From Xiphydria camelus (taxonomy: Eukaryota; Arthropoda; Insecta; Hymenoptera; Xiphydriidae), in NCBI GenBank assembly GCA_963678675.1, contig OY783195.1:27577385-27641384 (forward strand): a stretch of 64,000 nucleotides of DNA. The letters are read 5' to 3'. Positions 63,676 through 64,000 of the stretch are shown here, piece after piece (position 1 is the stretch's first letter; each line of letters opens with the position of its first letter). Under the pieces are notes generated by a model. It had not been told where the DNA came from and did no database searches. It was given only the letters and a program-made list of their open reading frames with translations. The translations under genes were made by a program, and so were the position numbers.

Positions 63676-64000
63676 AGTACCTACTCGTTGTTCGACTCCT
63701 CGTTCTTCGCCTTTCGATCGCGCGACGGTGAACGGGACCTCTCTCCCTCTCTCCCTCTCTCAATCGGGAACAGGTGAACGTGGTTTTTTCTCGCGGGGAG
63801 AGTAACCCTCGTTCCTGCGGGACGATTAATAAAAAAATCTCTCCATTTCACTTCGAATAGAGGAAGTGAGCCGTTCATATATTTTGGTGCTAAGAAAGGT
63901 GGCGTTCTGCTCGTTTGGGCGTTCGACTGTGGTTGGAAGTATGACGGAAAAAATTGTAATGACTTGAGGTACCTTTTCATGCTGACGCTCGAAAATGTAG
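63676..64000. other. Window end, no exon seen
   Basis: A minus-strand open frame at 63681-63980 (starting MKRYLKSLQFFPSYFQPQSN) is moderately protein-like, but it has no neighbour or domain to support it. Otherwise nothing is seen. Confidence 0.25.

Overview
This window looks like an intron-rich stretch of an insect nuclear chromosome, most likely hymenopteran (ant, wasp or bee). That is an inference. It rests on CpG-rich single-copy DNA alternating with AT-rich miniature transposons, dense dinucleotide tracts, and an arthropod-type developmental zinc-finger gene spread over tens of kilobases. There are no operons, ribosome-binding sites, CRISPR arrays or convincing tRNA/rRNA genes.

One host gene dominates the plus strand. 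Five coding exons (4696-5016, 7300-7566, 33255-33323, 33423-33459 and 48005-48180) join in a single open frame of 290 codons. All have GTGAG-type donors and CAG acceptors, and the intron phases are compatible throughout (0, 0, 0, 1). The product begins with a conserved-looking acidic and leucine/lysine-rich N-terminus, passes through a poly-glycine tract and a His/Pro-rich linker, and is cut at 48180 just after the first Cys-x-x-Cys of a C2H2 zinc finger. The finger start and the domain order fit the rotund/squeeze (lin-29, ZNF362/ZNF384) transcription factors, and rotund is the best guess. The remaining fingers must lie beyond base 64000, so the last visible intron exceeds 15.8 kb. Bases 1-4695 are upstream or 5' UTR sequence with a CpG-rich core at about 1700-3720. 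The introns are about 2.3 kb, 25.7 kb, 99 bp, 14.5 kb and more than 15.8 kb.

The second clear gene is a minus-strand transposase (20669-22426) inside an apparently intact DNA transposon (20074-22864). The element has 17-bp perfect terminal inverted repeats and TTAA target duplications. Its protein has the Mutator-like/Kolobok-type DDE layout.

Most other recognisable sequence is small non-autonomous elements. More than a dozen families with unrelated interiors share the ends CACTGAGARAAA...TTTYTCTCAGTG and appear to duplicate 2 bp on insertion (TA, TG or CA). They are often nested two or three deep. I label the families A to P in the feature list. Another dispersed repeat, R, carries a perfect CRE palindrome (TGACGTCA) in at least four copies. 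Stretches between these elements are GC-rich, low-complexity intron or upstream DNA in which I see no gene.
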